Below, piece after piece: positions 10,690-22,264 of a stretch of DNA of 64,000 bases. The stretch's first letter is position 1, and every line of letters starts with the position of its first letter. The notes under the pieces are model-generated. The model was not told the DNA's origin. It did not search any database and saw only the letters and a program-made list of their open reading frames with translations. This stretch comes from Cephalopachus bancanus. Lineage: Eukaryota > Chordata > Mammalia > Primates > Tarsiidae. The translations under genes were made by a program, and so were the position numbers. The stretch spans positions 434,001 through 498,000 of the forward strand of contig JAPVLO010000162.1 in assembly GCA_027257055.1 (NCBI GenBank). The letters run 5' to 3'.

Positions 10690-11690
10690 AATTTTACAGG
10701 CTGATTCATAACCTGTGGCAAATGAAGAAGAGCAGGGTTCATACATTTGGAAAGGAGAGCTTTGTTTCTAATAAAGGGTCTGGCCTGCAGGGCGGCCATT
10801 CTGACAGGCTGGGAAGCGTAACCTCCAGCCAGGAGGTGAAGACAGGTACTTTAAGAGTGGGGCAAAGAGAACAGGAATTTATGCTGAGCAGGGTGGCCAA
10901 ATACATGTATCAAACTCTAGGAGGAATCATGACTATTTATGAGAGAAGAAACATGCGCACATGTAATTGAGCTTCATGTCCCTTCATGGGTCCCAGGTCC
11001 AAAGAAATGGCAGAGTTAGCATGATCCACGGGTGGGGTTTTCTGCCGTCTGATGTCAAAAGGTGAAGCAGAGAACAGAAAACCCTCACTGCGCATTCTCT
11101 GTAGACCAGCCAGAACCATGCCATAGGCAGTGGTGTCTTGTCAGGTAAAAAACGAGGGGCCATGTCAGTGTCAGGTGGTTGGTTGACATCATCGGTGGAA
11201 GCCTTTGAAAGGGCAGGTTTCTGCCGGGCTCGGTGGCTCTGCCTGCAATCCCGTGCCTTTGGGAGGCTGAGGAGAGTGGATTGCCTGAGCCCGCAGGTTC
11301 GAGACCTGCCTGGGCAACTTGGCAAGACCTCATCTCTACAATAAATAAAAAAAAAAAAATCAGCCGGGTGTGGTAGCGCATGCCTGTAATTCCAGCTACT
11401 CGGAAGGCTGAGGCGGAAGGATCGCCGTAGTCCAGCAGGTCTAGGCTGCGGTGGCCGGGAGCGGCCACTGCACTCCAGTCTGGGCGATGGAGTGAGATTC
11501 CAACTCAAAAAAAAAAAAAAAAAAGAAAGCGCAGGTTTCCATTTGGTCCTTGTGGAAGAAGGCCCGATGGTGGCAGCGAAGAAGGGGCTATAACCAGGCA
11601 TGAAGTACCTCCTATTTGTCATGGGTGATAATTCAGTTTTCAAGGTTACTCTGGGGTCTCCTTGGCCAAGAGATGGCCCATTCAGTCAGT
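10690..11690. mobile_element. ERV-like block, part 2 (split by an Alu)
   Basis: GGAAAGGAGAGCTTTGTTTC, AACATGCGCACATGTAATTG and CATGTCCCTTCATGGG resemble ERV1-type LTR or leader sequence. It is broken by the Alu at 11222-11524. All open frames here are short or Alu-derived. Confidence 0.4.
11222..11524 (+). mobile_element. Young-type Alu
   Basis: Member of the GCTCGGTGGCTCTGCCTG subfamily, with CCGGGAGCGGCCACTGCACT in the right arm. The target-site duplication is GAAAGGGCAGGTTTC (11207-11221) and GAAAGCGCAGGTTTC (11525-11539), differing by one base. Confidence 0.95.
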
Positions 11691-11698
11691 TAGGGAAT

Positions 11699-11833
11699 TT
11701 TATTTTTGGTTTATTGTAGAGACGAGTTCTCACCAAGTTGCCCAGGCTGGTCTCGAACCCCTGGGTTCAGGCAATCCTCTCACCTCTGCCTCCCACAGAT
11801 CTGGGATTGCAGGTGAAAACCACTGTATCAGGC
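11699..11833 (-). mobile_element. Alu left-monomer fragment
   Basis: It runs from TTTGGTTTATTGTAGAGACG to CCACTGTATCAGGC. Confidence 0.82.
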
Positions 11834-11992
11834 TTCTACTTTTCTGTGTGTTTAAAATTTCCCTTCAAAAAGGTCAAAACTGGAAACAAAATCATGGCAA
11901 TTTAACTTCATTGACATGAAAAGATATCTGAGAAATATTACTGGGAAAATAAACATAAAAGAATATGTGTTTACTATACCATTCATTCTACA

Positions 11993-12273
11993 TTTTTTTT
12001 TTTTTTTTTTTTGAGTTGAAGTCTCACTCTGTCGCCCAGGCTGGAGTGCAGTGGCACACTCCTGGCCACTCCAGCGTTGACCTGCTGGGCTCCAGCGATC
12101 CTTCTGCCTCAGCCTTCCAAGCAGCTAGAACTACAGGTGCATGCTACCACACGTGACTAATTTTTGAGACAAGATATCACCAAGTTGCCTGAGCTGGTCT
12201 TGAGCCCGTGGGCTCAGGCAATCCACTAGCCTTGCCCTCCGAAAGTGCTGGGATTACAAGCTGAGCCACCAAG
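11993..12273 (-). mobile_element. Alu, intermediate to young type
   Basis: Poly-T, then GAGTTGAAGTCTCACTCTG; the left end reads ACAAGCTGAGCCACCAAG, lacking the usual GTG as in the young subfamily. Confidence 0.92.
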
Positions 12274-12536
12274 TACTTACCCTTTATATACCAAAATTGT
12301 TAACACTTTTTCAGATTTGCTTCATCTATTTTTATCTTGTATATGTTAAACTCAGTTACATCCATCATAAACCTGTTCTGTTTCTACTCCAGCTAGATGG
12401 ACTGCAGTTCAACTCTGACACTACTTAGCCAGAATTAGTGTCAGATGCCACAGATTTAAGGGCTCTGCCTTATACAAGATGCCCTTATTTCAGATGTCAG
12501 TCTTATTTGATTGACCCCCAGCCCCCCTGCACTTTT

Positions 12537-12708
12537 TTTAGATGAGAAAATATAGTTTATTTATAAAGAAAATTAGAGAGAGAAAGAAAGAGGAGATTCG
12601 CCTCCCCAAGGTTGGGAAGGGGGCCAAAGCCAGGAAACATGGCCACAGCCACAGCTCAAAGAGCACATGGCCACACTAGAGTCTAGTAAGGCAATGGCAG
12701 AGGCAATG
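12537..12708 (-). mobile_element. Non-Alu retroposon family A, copy 1
   Basis: On the minus strand the element starts CCATTGCCTCTGCCATTGCC, contains TAGACTCTAGTGTGGCCATG and GTGCTCTTTGAGC, becomes C/T-rich, and ends with AAATAAACTATATTTTCTCA plus an A tail. An exact 16-bp target-site duplication GCCCCCCTGCACTTTT (12521-12536 and 12709-12724) shows retroposition. There is no Alu or 7SL similarity and no clear Pol III B box. An AATAAA sits close to the tail, suggesting a Pol II transcript as source. Related copies lie at 39068-39226 and 41856-42047. Confidence 0.85.
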
Positions 12709-12739
12709 GCCCCCCTGCACTTTTGAACAACTGGCTGCC

Positions 12740-13140
12740 AATTCAGTGTTTCCCAATCCCCTCATGTTGGATAATTTGCTAGAATGACTCAGAGAACTCA
12801 GCAAAGTGCTATACTTACAATTCAAGCTTTATTATAAAGGATAAATATTGATCAAGTTCGGTGGGAGGGAGGAAAGCAGTGCTTCTGTGTCCTCTCGTGG
12901 AATCAGAGAGCATCAGCCTCCCAGCAAATAATGTGTTCATCAGCCTGGAAGCAGGAAATGCCATGGGGCTTTGGTATTCAGAGTTTTTGTTGGGGTTTCA
13001 TGATGTAGGCATGACTGATTAAATAATTAGCCACGTGACTGAACCTTGGAACTCTGGCCCAACGTTCCAACCCTCTGATCATGTGGTTGGTCTTTCTGGT
13101 GACCAAACCCATGTCGTATCACCACACTACCATAGCAAAG
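12740..13140 (-). mobile_element. Old LTR-like element, antisense
   Basis: CAAGCTTTATTATAAAGGAT is an antisense polyadenylation region; CATGACTGATTAAATAATTA, GTTCCAACCCTCTGATCATG and TGGTTGGTCTTTCTGGTGAC are typical of an old mammalian ERV LTR. The family is uncertain. Confidence 0.5.
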
Positions 13141-13249
13141 ACACTGCTATCACTTTGAAAATTCTAAGAGCTTTTGAAGCACTGTGCTGGGATCTGGGGA
13201 CATAGACTAGATATAGTCTTTATTATACCACGTTCCCCTAAATTTAGTA

Positions 13250-13470
13250 TATGCAGGCGCCCCTCTACTTACAATGGGGTTATGTCCTAGTAAACCCATA
13301 GTAAGTTGGAAATATCATATTTGAAAGTACTGTTCGACTTAATGATGCTTTTAACTTAACAATGGGTTTATCTGGACACAGCTCCATTAAAATCCAGGAG
13401 TGTATTGAAAACATATTGCTTTCATATCACTGCAAAGTTGAAAAAGTCAAAGATCGTCTATTTCTCTACA
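13250..13470. mobile_element. Tigger-like (TcMar) DNA transposon fragment
   Basis: CCCCTCTACTTACAATGGGG, AGTAAACCCATAGTAAGTTG and the GACTTAATGATGC motif match the self-complementary end pattern of a Tigger-type element. Confidence 0.5.
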
Positions 13471-13590
13471 TAAGTAAGGATATTTTCTATATAAAATTAC
13501 AGTATCATTATCATGTGTAACATTAGTGACAGTTCTTTCTGCTTGATTTTCAGTGGCCACCCAGTATTCAATGTATGCATATACTCAAAG

Positions 13591-13780
13591 GTTTCTTTTT
13601 TTAGGGACAGGGTCTCACTCTGTGGCCCCGGCTCGAGTGCAGTGATGCAATCATACCTTGCCGCAGTGCAGTGGTGCAGTCATAACTCACTGCAATCTTG
13701 GACTCCTAGGCTCAAATGATCCTCCTGTCTTAGCCTCCCAAGTAGTTAGGGCTACAGGTGTGCACCACCACACCTGGCTT
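13591..13780 (-). mobile_element. Older AluJ-like fragment
   Basis: Right monomer from AGGGACAGGGTCTCACTCTG to CCACCACACCTGGC, with a duplicated GCAGTGCAGTGGTGCAGTCA. Confidence 0.82.
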
Positions 13781-13800
13781 TTGTTATTTATTTATTATTA

Positions 13801-14045
13801 TTTTCTGAGTTGGAATCCTACTCTGTTGTCGACTTGGTGGGCTCAGGAGATCCTTCTGTCTGAGACTTCCAGGTTGCTGGAACTACAGGTGTGTGCCACT
13901 ATGCCTGGCTAATTTCTTAATTTATTGTAGAGATGAGGTCTCACCAAGTTACCTAGGCTGGTCTCAAATCCCTGGGCTCAGGCAATCCTCTCACCTCAGC
14001 CTCCCAAAGTGCTGGAATTACAGGTGTGAGCCACCACATCCAGCT
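13801..14045 (-). mobile_element. Alu with internal deletion
   Basis: GAGTTGGAATCCTACTCTGT jumps directly to GACTTGGTGGGCTCAGGAGA, losing part of the right arm. The left monomer is complete, to CCACATCCAGC. Confidence 0.88.
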
Positions 14046-14186
14046 ATTTATTATTTTGTAGAGACAAAATCTCACTATGTTGACCTATCTGGTCTTAAGC
14101 TCCTGGCTTCAAGGGATTCTCTCACCTCCACCTCTGCCTCTGCCTCCCAAAGTGCTGGGATTACGAGTGTGGGCTACCACGCCCCA
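14046..14186 (-). mobile_element. Alu left-monomer element (FLAM-like)
   Basis: GTAGAGACAAAATCTCACTA to CTACCACGCCCC, antisense, directly joined to the Alu before it. Confidence 0.8.
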
Positions 14187-14554
14187 TCCCACACTAAGGT
14201 TCTTAATCAGTTGCCTGTTGGAGAATATTGAAGATGTTTCCACTTTTTCACTCAAGCAAGCCACACTGGGATGAACGTTGCTATGCATATGCATCTTTTT
14301 ACCTTACAAGTGTCCTGTTACTACTTGAGAAAATTCGTGACTGTTTGTTCCTGGCAGGCAGCAGTGAAATCTAATCCAAGGGCTTGTCTTTGTGAAGTAT
14401 AACATGTCTCTGTCTCTGATGCAGTCAGTGTGGCATTGCCTAGACTTTTACTATATGTATGCCAGAGATGTATGATGTTATCTGATTCTTTGGGGCAAGG
14501 ATAAGGGCCTTCTACTAGTTCTCCAAGGCTGCCTAGAATTCATATGTGCCCCCA

Positions 14555-14905
14555 TATGTCCTTCTAGAATTCATATGTTGACATCTTAACCCCCAATGTG
14601 ACTATATCTGGAGATAGTTCTTAGGAGATAATTAAGGATAAATGAGGTCCAAAGGGTACAGCCCTTATCCAATAGGACTCTGGCCTTACAAAAAGAGGAG
14701 GAGAAAACGCTCTTACTCTGCTATGTGAGGTCACAGCAAGAAAGTGACCAACTGAAGGCCAGGAAGAGGGCCCTTGCAAATACCCGATCAGGCTGGTATT
14801 CTGATCTCAAACTTCCAGCCTCCATAACTGTGAGAAAATACATTTCTCTTGTCTCTTGTTCAAGACACTCAGTCTATGATATTTTGTCATGATAGCTTGA
14901 GCTAA
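14555..14905 (+). mobile_element. MaLR-type LTR (ERVL-MaLR-like)
   Basis: AATTCATATGTTGACATCTT, CCCCCAATGTGACTATATCT, GCCAGGAAGAGGGCCCTTGC, TTCCAGCCTCCATAACTGTG and CACTCAGTCTATGATATTTT appear in the order typical of this class of LTR. It is about 350 bp and moderately diverged. Confidence 0.7.
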
Positions 14906-15069
14906 GACTTGAATGCGGCTTGACTTTATTAAAAAAAAATTTGTTTTGTTGCCCTTTGTTGATTGTACTTTTGTCTAATTTAAGATCATGAAGATATATT
15001 TCTGTTTTCACCCAAGAGTTTTATAGTTTCAGTGGTTACATTTAAGTTCAATGATCCATTATTTATTTA

Positions 15070-15357
15070 TTTATTTTTTGAGTTGGAGTGTCACTCCATC
15101 GCTTAGGCTGGAGTGCAGTGGCACGCTCATGGCCACCCCAGTGTTGACCTGCTCGGCTTTGGTGATCCTTCCACTGCAGCCTTCCAAGTAGTCAGAACTA
15201 CAGGTGTGCGCTACCATTCCTGGCTAATTTTTTATTTAATACAGAGACGACGTCTCGCCAAGCTGCCCGGGCTGGTCTCGAACCCACGGGCTCAGGCAAT
15301 CCACTTGCCTCGGCCTCCCAAAGTCCTGGGATTATAGGCTGAACCACCGAGCCTGGT
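15070..15357 (-). mobile_element. Alu, young/intermediate type
   Basis: GAGTTGGAGTGTCACTCCAT to GAACCACCGAGCCTGG, with ATGATCCATT on both sides (15051-15060 and 15360-15369). Confidence 0.93.
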
Positions 15358-15464
15358 CCATGATCCATTTTTTTAAAAGCATGGTACAAAATAGGACATT
15401 TAAATCATTCTTTTGCTTTTGAATATTCATAGAACTTTTTACACTGTATTGAATTGTTTGTCTG

Positions 15465-15560
15465 CCTTTGTTGTTAGACTGTAAACTCCATGAGGATAGA
15501 GATAGTGATGGTTTTACTAAATCTTTTTTAAATGAATGAATGAATGAGGTGACTAAAATA
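15465..15560 (+). repeat. L2-like 3' end with a short GAAT repeat
   Basis: TTAGACTGTAAACTCCATGA, GGATAGAGATAG and then ATGAATGAATGAATGAG match the L2 3' end pattern. Confidence 0.6.
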
Positions 15561-15644
15561 TAAAACGTATTTTCTCCATCTAAAATTGTGTCAACATTGC
15601 TTTCATCTTGATGTTGGCAGTTAAAATTCCTTGACAATAACAAT

Positions 15645-15913
15645 TCAGAAGCTGGTTCACATCTGTAATCCCAGCGCTCTGAGAGACTGAGGCTGGAGGA
15701 CCACTTGAGGCCAGGAGTTCAAGTCCAGTCTGGGTAATATAGCAAGACCCTGTCTCTACATAAAATAAGAAACTAGTCAGGTGTGGTAGCTCACAGGCCT
15801 GTAATCCCATGAGGCGCCATGATTGTTTGAACCCAGGAGTTTCGGACTGCAATTAGCTATTATGGCTCCATTGCACTTCGGCCTGGGCCACAAAGTGAGA
15901 CCTGTCTATCTCT
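15645..15913 (+). mobile_element. Old AluJ-like element
   Basis: GCTGGTTCACATCTGTAATC to GGGCCACAAAGTGAGACCTG; strongly diverged, with a right-arm deletion. Confidence 0.82.
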
Positions 15914-15921
15914 TTTTTCAT

Positions 15922-16204
15922 TTTTTATTTTTTGAGTTGGAGTCTCACTCCCTCACCCAGGCTGGAGTACAGTGGCAGCTCATGGCCACCCCAGCGTTGA
16001 CCTAAGGTGATCCTTCCACCTCAGCCTTCCAAGTAGCTGGAACTATAGACGTGCGCTACCACGCCCGGCTAATTTTGATTTATTGTAGAGATGAGGTCTC
16101 GCCAAGTTGCCCAGGTTGGTCTCGAACCTGTGGGCTCAGGCAATCCTCTCACCTCATCTTCCCAAAGTGCTGGGATTATAGGCGTGAGCCACCGCACCCG
16201 GCAG
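15922..16204 (-). mobile_element. Alu, full length
   Basis: GAGTTGGAGTCTCACTCCCT to GCCACCGCACCCGGC. It lies tail to tail with the preceding plus-strand Alu and is the last repeat before the promoter. Confidence 0.93.
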
Positions 16205-17167
16205 CAGCGGTTATTAACTAGTGCAAAGGACTAGCAGCAATGTCGGGAAGCCCTTCAACATACTGCTACCCTTTGTCCCAAGTTTCTCCATTGTAGATTC
16301 CAAGATTTGTATTCTGCGAATTGTAAACTGTTAGACATCTGCATTTTCACTTGGAAAGAACGGCATACATGCAAATACAACGTGAGAAGGACCCTACAGA
16401 CGCACGCAAAATGGTCTGGAGATCAGAGCGTCCGAAGGAAAGAAGACCCTTTCTGGACATACGAACTTAGTAGAAAAGGGGAGCTGGACAGAAATTCTAA
16501 GCATTTTGGATTTATCTCAACGGGGCACATATTTCAGGTCTGTAAAGCGTTATTTTACTGCAAGTCTGTCTCCTCCTCTAGAGTCAGCGTGGGAACCACG
16601 TCTTAAGTCTTCGGAACTCCACTACTGTGGACACTACCGAGAGTTGAATGGACGCGCCTTGGCCACTCTGGGGAGGGATGGGGAAGTCGGAAGTGGGAGG
16701 AACGACCTGAATCCATTTCCAAGGAGATGAGCCATATGGGACACATGCCAGCTCCAAGCTCGAGCTGGAAGCGAGCAACCGAGGGCACTGCCCAGCATCT
16801 TCTCCCAGGCTCCTGGCCCAGCGGGGTCACTTCCGGGAGGGGGCGGGGAGACAAGAGGAGGCGTGTAGGGAAGGAGGCCGTTTGTGGAGCACCAGGCGGA
16901 AGTGTGCCAAAGGTATGGGTGCTGCCGCTTCCGGTCCGGGTGAACGCGCCTTAGGTACACTGCGTAGTTTGTGTCGTGCGAAGATCCGCTTCTGAGGGCA
17001 AGTCAGCGAATGAAGAGGCGAGCGCTGGAGTCTGGACTCAGAAGTCTGGAGTCTAGTGGCAAAACCGGAAGAGAGGCCAGGAACTTGAATACGACGTAAC
17101 TGCTGTTTCCGAGGGGGCAACTTCCACGGGGAACCCCTCTGCCCTGGTAACGGCTAAAGAGGAGGAG

Positions 17168-17206
17168 ATGGCGCCAGTCGGGGAGCGGCCGTGGCCGAGA
17201 CAGTGA
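17168..17206 (+). CDS. Possible upstream ORF in the TNPO3 5' UTR
   Basis: An ATG with G at -3 and G at +4 opens a 12-codon frame ending at TGA 17204-17206, 78 bp before the main start. It would be translated only if the transcript starts upstream of 17168, which is likely but not shown. Confidence 0.4.
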   Translation: MAPVGERPWPRQ

Positions 17207-18130
<924 letters not shown>

Positions 18131-18427
18131 TCTTTTTTTTTTTTGAGTTGGAGTCTCACTCTGTAGCCCAGGCTGGAGGGCAGTGGTACGCTCACGGCCA
18201 CCGCAGCCTCGACCTGCAGGGCTCAGGCGATCCTTCCTCCTCAGCCTTCCAAGTAGCTGGAACTACAGGCTCCCACCATCACGCCCGGCTAATTTTTCTT
18301 TACTTATTGTAGGGAATGAGGGCTCGCCAAGTTGCCCAGGCTGGTCTCGAACCCGTGGACTCAGGCAGTCCTCTCACCTCTGCCTCCCAAAGTGCTGGGA
18401 TTATAGGCAGGAGCCACCGCGCCTGGC
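18131..18427 (-). mobile_element. Alu, full length
   Basis: Poly-T, GAGTTGGAGTCTCACTCTGT, ending CCACCGCGCCTGGCC. It is the first Alu in intron 1. Confidence 0.94.
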
Positions 18428-19165
18428 CTTGTTACACGTTTTATGCTTCCTTCACTACTTTTCACACTCACCTTTACTGTGCTTTATTTCTGTACCAGTG
18501 TGTATACTTGATGATCTTCACTACCAACTGTGAAGTGCTTTGGAAACTAAAGCGACTTATAGAAACTGACAGAATATCCATCCTCTCCTTTATTTTTGCA
18601 CTTTATACTCACAAGCTTATTTTTGCTCTCTTTTATCTGTTTAACTCATAACTGATACTTAAAGGTGCTCTGCTCTATTAAATCAGCCCTAGGCGGCAAG
18701 TGCATAATATTTAAACATTTGCAGGTTTGACTTTGAATATCACACTTAAAAAATTGGAGCCCAAGTCCTGGTTTGCCTCCTTGCAAGATGACGGAATAAG
18801 ACTCACTGTAGGGTACATAAGAAAATCATTCACACACGGTCTCCTTTAGTGTTTAGTTTCTGTATAATTATAATTCATAATTCTCTGATCTTTGTATTGT
18901 TTTCTACTGCATAAATAGGAGAAATGCTACAGCATGCTACTAAGGTCATCTCTTTCTAATTAAAGTTGCTTACTGTTGTGTGTATTTTAAATCAGTGTTT
19001 GAGAGCTTATCATGTACCTAGCAACTGTGCTGGGTGTTGGTATTTGGAAATGAACCGGACAAAAATCTCTGCTTACCACAGAGGGTAATTTTGATGATTA
19101 AGTGAGTTAATATCTACAGAGAGCTTAGAAAAGTTCTTGAAACATAGAGCTTAAAATATATTAGC
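18428..19165. other. Intron 1 stretch with L2/MIR-like remnants
   Basis: Mostly AT-rich unrecognised sequence. GAGCTTATCATGTACCTAGC and AACTGTGCTGGGTGTTGG (about 19000-19040) look L2-like; GATGATTAAGTGAGTTAATA (about 19093-19112) looks like a MIR end. Confidence 0.45.
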
Positions 19166-19169
19166 CACT

Positions 19170-19448
19170 GTGGCAAGGTGTGGTGGCTCATGCCTGTAAT
19201 CCCAGCACTTTAGGAGGCTGAGGTGGAAAGATCACTTGAGCCTAGTTATTTTGGCCACCCTGGGAAACAAAGCAAAACCTCATATTTACAAAAAAAAAAG
19301 CCAGGCACAGTGGTGTGCCTTTAGTCCCAGCTGCTGGAGAGGCTGAGGTAGAAGAATCGCTTGAGCCAAGGGGTTTAAGGCTGCAGTGAACTGTCATTGT
19401 GCTACTGCACTCTAGCCTGGGAGACAAAGTTAGACCCTGTTTAAAAAA
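19170..19448 (+). mobile_element. Older AluJ-like element
   Basis: GGCAAGGTGTGGTGGCTCAT to GAGACAAAGTTAGACCCTGT; ancestral form with a shortened middle. Confidence 0.88.
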
Positions 19449-19508
19449 TGTTAGGCACTTTTCTCTCCATTCCACTACTCTGTGTTACAACTTTACATCA
19501 TCATATCA

Positions 19509-19793
19509 CTTTTTTTTTTTTTTTTTTGAGTCAGAGTCTCACACTGTCGCCCAGGCTGGATTGCGGCCACTGCAGCCTCGACCTGCTGGGCTCAGGTGAT
19601 CCTTCCGCCCTAGCCTTCCAAGTAGCTGGAACTATAGGCACGTACCACCATGCCCAGCTAATTTTTTGATTTATTGTAGAGATGAGGTCTTGCCAAGTTG
19701 CCCAGGCTGGTCTCGAATCCGTGGGCTCAGGCAATCTTTTCACCTCTGCCTCCCAAAGTGCTAGGATTATAGGCGTGAGCCATCGTACCGGTC
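19509..19793 (-). mobile_element. Alu
   Basis: Poly-T, GAGTCAGAGTCTCACACTGT, ending GAGCCATCGTACCGG. A short deletion lies in the right arm after CAGGCTGGATTG. Confidence 0.92.
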
Positions 19794-19884
19794 ATATCTG
19801 TCACTATTAACAGAGTCTGACCAGAGAAGATGGCACACTTGACAGCATAATTTATGTTTTTTAAGTATTTTAAAGATTCAGGTG

Positions 19885-20186
19885 AGACCGGGCGTGATGG
19901 CTCACGCCTATAATACCAGCCCTTGGGAGGCCGGGGTGAGAGGATTGCCTGAGCCCGTGGGTTCAAGACCAGCCTGGGGAACTTGGCAAGACCTCATCTC
20001 TACAATAAATCAAAAAATTAGCCAGGCATGGTGGTGCATGCCTGTAGTTCCAGTTACTGAGCCCAGTACTTGGAAGGCTGAGGCGGAAGTTCGCCTGAGC
20101 CCAGCAGGTCGAGGTTGCAGTGACCGGGAGTGTGCCACTGCCCTCCAGCCTGGGTGACAGAGTGAGGCTCCGACTCAAAAAAAAAA
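19885..20186 (+). mobile_element. Alu with target-site duplication
   Basis: AGACCGGGCGTGATGGCTCA to CTCCGACTC and an A tail, flanked by AAAGATTCAGGTG (19872-19884 and 20187-20199). A small internal duplication around ACTGAGCCCAGTACTTGG is present. Confidence 0.95.
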
Positions 20187-20199
20187 AAAGATTCAGGTG

Positions 20200-20805
20200 T
20201 AATGATACCACAAGAAATAGTGTAGTAAGCTGCTGTTAACATCCCTAGGCCAGAAGATACTTAAGATATGGAGAGGAATGGTGACTTTCTGTTGAAGGGA
20301 CACAGCTAGCTTGAGGTGACTTGGGAAGGGTGGAGCTGGAGGAATGAATATCCCAATCTTATTCTGCTAATCTCCTGCTGGCGTTTCTCATTGGCCAAAC
20401 CCAACTGGAAGCCAGAGGACTTGGTGACCTGTTGATAAAGTGTATACAGGTCAGCCTTCTAGAGCAGAAAACATAGTAGAGAAGGGTAGAAAAGGGACCT
20501 GGAAAATACCCGGCACAGTCACACAGCATTTTAAGGCACCTTCAGTGTCTTGGTTGACAATTCAGCTAATACTTTGACCTCTCGATTCCTTTATCTTTTC
20601 ATTTTTTCCAGTCGCTTGGTCACATAGTCACACCCTGGATCTAGTCATTATTAAAAAGTCACCAACCCCCCACATCATTTATTCAGATATTTTGCTCTGA
20701 TCAGACTGTTTTTCCAGTTTGCTGGCTCAAGAATTTCAGATAACCTCGATAGTTATTTTCTTGAAATCTCTTGTAATTTTATTTTTTATCCATATTTAAA
20801 AGCTT
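20200..20805. other. Intron 1 stretch, nothing recognised
   Basis: No clear repeat or coding signal. Confidence 0.4.
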
Positions 20806-20807
20806 AT

Positions 20808-20935
20808 TTTTTATTTTTGTAGAGATGAGGTCTTGCTATGTTGCCTAGGCTGGTCTTGAACTGTTTGCTTCAATCAATCCTCTTGCTTGGTCTCCCAAAG
20901 CACTGGGATTATAGGTATGAGACAACTTGCCCAGC
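20808..20935 (-). mobile_element. Alu left-monomer element (FLAM-like)
   Basis: TTTGTAGAGATGAGGTCTTG to CAACTTGCCCAGC. Confidence 0.8.
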
Positions 20936-20949
20936 TTCCTAAAAGTTTT

Positions 20950-21216
20950 ATTTTATTTTGAATTGGGGTCTCCATGGCCTAGGCTGTGCAGTGCACAGTC
21001 ACGGCTCACTGTAGCCTTAGCCACCTGGACTCAGGATCTTGCTGCCTCAGCCTCCCAAGTAGCTGGGACTATGCACCCAGGCTAATTTTTTGATGTTTTG
21101 TAGAGATGCAGTCTTGCCATTTTTCCTAGGCTGGACTTGAACTTCTGGCCTCAAGTGATCTTCCTGCTTTGCCTTCCCAAAGTGCTGGGATTATAGGCAT
21201 GAGCCACCGTGGCCGG
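20950..21216 (-). mobile_element. Older AluJ-like element
   Basis: GAATTGGGGTCTCCATGGCC to CACCGTGGCCGGCC. Flanked by AAAGTTTTATTTTATTTTG on both sides (about 20943 and 21219). Confidence 0.9.
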
Positions 21217-21235
21217 CCAAAGTTTTATTTTATTT

Positions 21236-21523
21236 TGTTTTTAAGTTGGAGTCTCACTCTGCTGTCCATGCTGGAGTGCAGTGGCACACTCACGGCCACC
21301 GCAGCCTCGACCTGCTGGGTTCAGGCAATCCTTTTGCCTCAGCCTTCTAAGCAGCTGAAACTACAGGCACACACAATCACACCCATCTAATTTTTTTGGT
21401 TTATTGTGGAGACAAGGTCTCACCAAGTTGCCCAGGCTGGTTTCAAATCCCTGGGCTCAGGCAATCCTCTTGCCTCAGCCTCCCAAAGTGCTGGGATTAC
21501 AGGCTTGAGCCGCCGCGCCTAGC
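21236..21523 (-). mobile_element. Alu inserted at the same kind of target
   Basis: AAGTTGGAGTCTCACTCTGC to GCCGCCGCGCCTAGCC. It is flanked by AAAGTTTTATTTT at 21219 and about 21526, so it used the target copy left by the preceding Alu. Confidence 0.93.
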
Positions 21524-21529
21524 CTCAAA

Positions 21530-22262
21530 GTTTTATTTTTAAGACAACTTTTTTTCCTCTGGGCGTCAAATATTTGATTCTTTTTTCTTTTTTACATTTT
21601 CTTTGTTTTCTGTATATCTGCAATACTACATCCTGAAGTCTATCAGTAGTGTAAATATCCTCTTTGTTCAGATTTGTAATCTGTTTTCTTTTTTGACTGA
21701 AGGAAGCATCTGTCCCAAGAGCCTTCCATTCCCCGTGTTCCTATCTGGCCTGGTTCTCTAGGTCTGTTGTATAATTACCGTCCTGGGAATCCCATAAACA
21801 CTTTCCTAGGGAATTCCCTTCACCTGTTTGTTGTGTTGGATCCACTGATTGCTATATCCCATGATCATGTTCATCTGAAGGGTAATTGAGAAAGGGAACT
21901 TTCACCCTTTCTTTTGTTTTTTCTTCTTGGGCGGCTTTTACCTTGTGGGCTGTTCTCTAGTCTGCCTGGGGGTTAAAGGCTGCCAGTGTTCTAAAGCAGG
22001 TGGGGGAATGAGGCCAAGGGATGGATTTCATTACTAAGTATGTAGGTTTTAACTTAACTTTTTGTTTTCAGTATGATCCTCCTGTCTTTAGCTGAGTCTG
22101 TTGTCTAAGAGTACAGAGCCCTGCTACTTCAATCTTTTCATGGTAAACCTTGGGCCTCCTTTTATGGTGGGAGAGTAGTAACCTGGCTGCTCAGAGTAAG
22201 GGAGAAAATTTAGAATTCTAACTGATTCTCATACAGATTTTGAACCCACCCCTCTATTTATT
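21530..22262. other. Intron 1 stretch, nothing recognised
   Basis: No confident repeat or gene. Confidence 0.4.
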
Positions 22263-22264
22263 AT

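Noticed and set aside
10984..11643. 219-codon open frame on the minus strand
   Set aside because: Most of it is translated Alu (11222-11524) joined to flanking ERV-like sequence. No known domain, no splice or promoter context.
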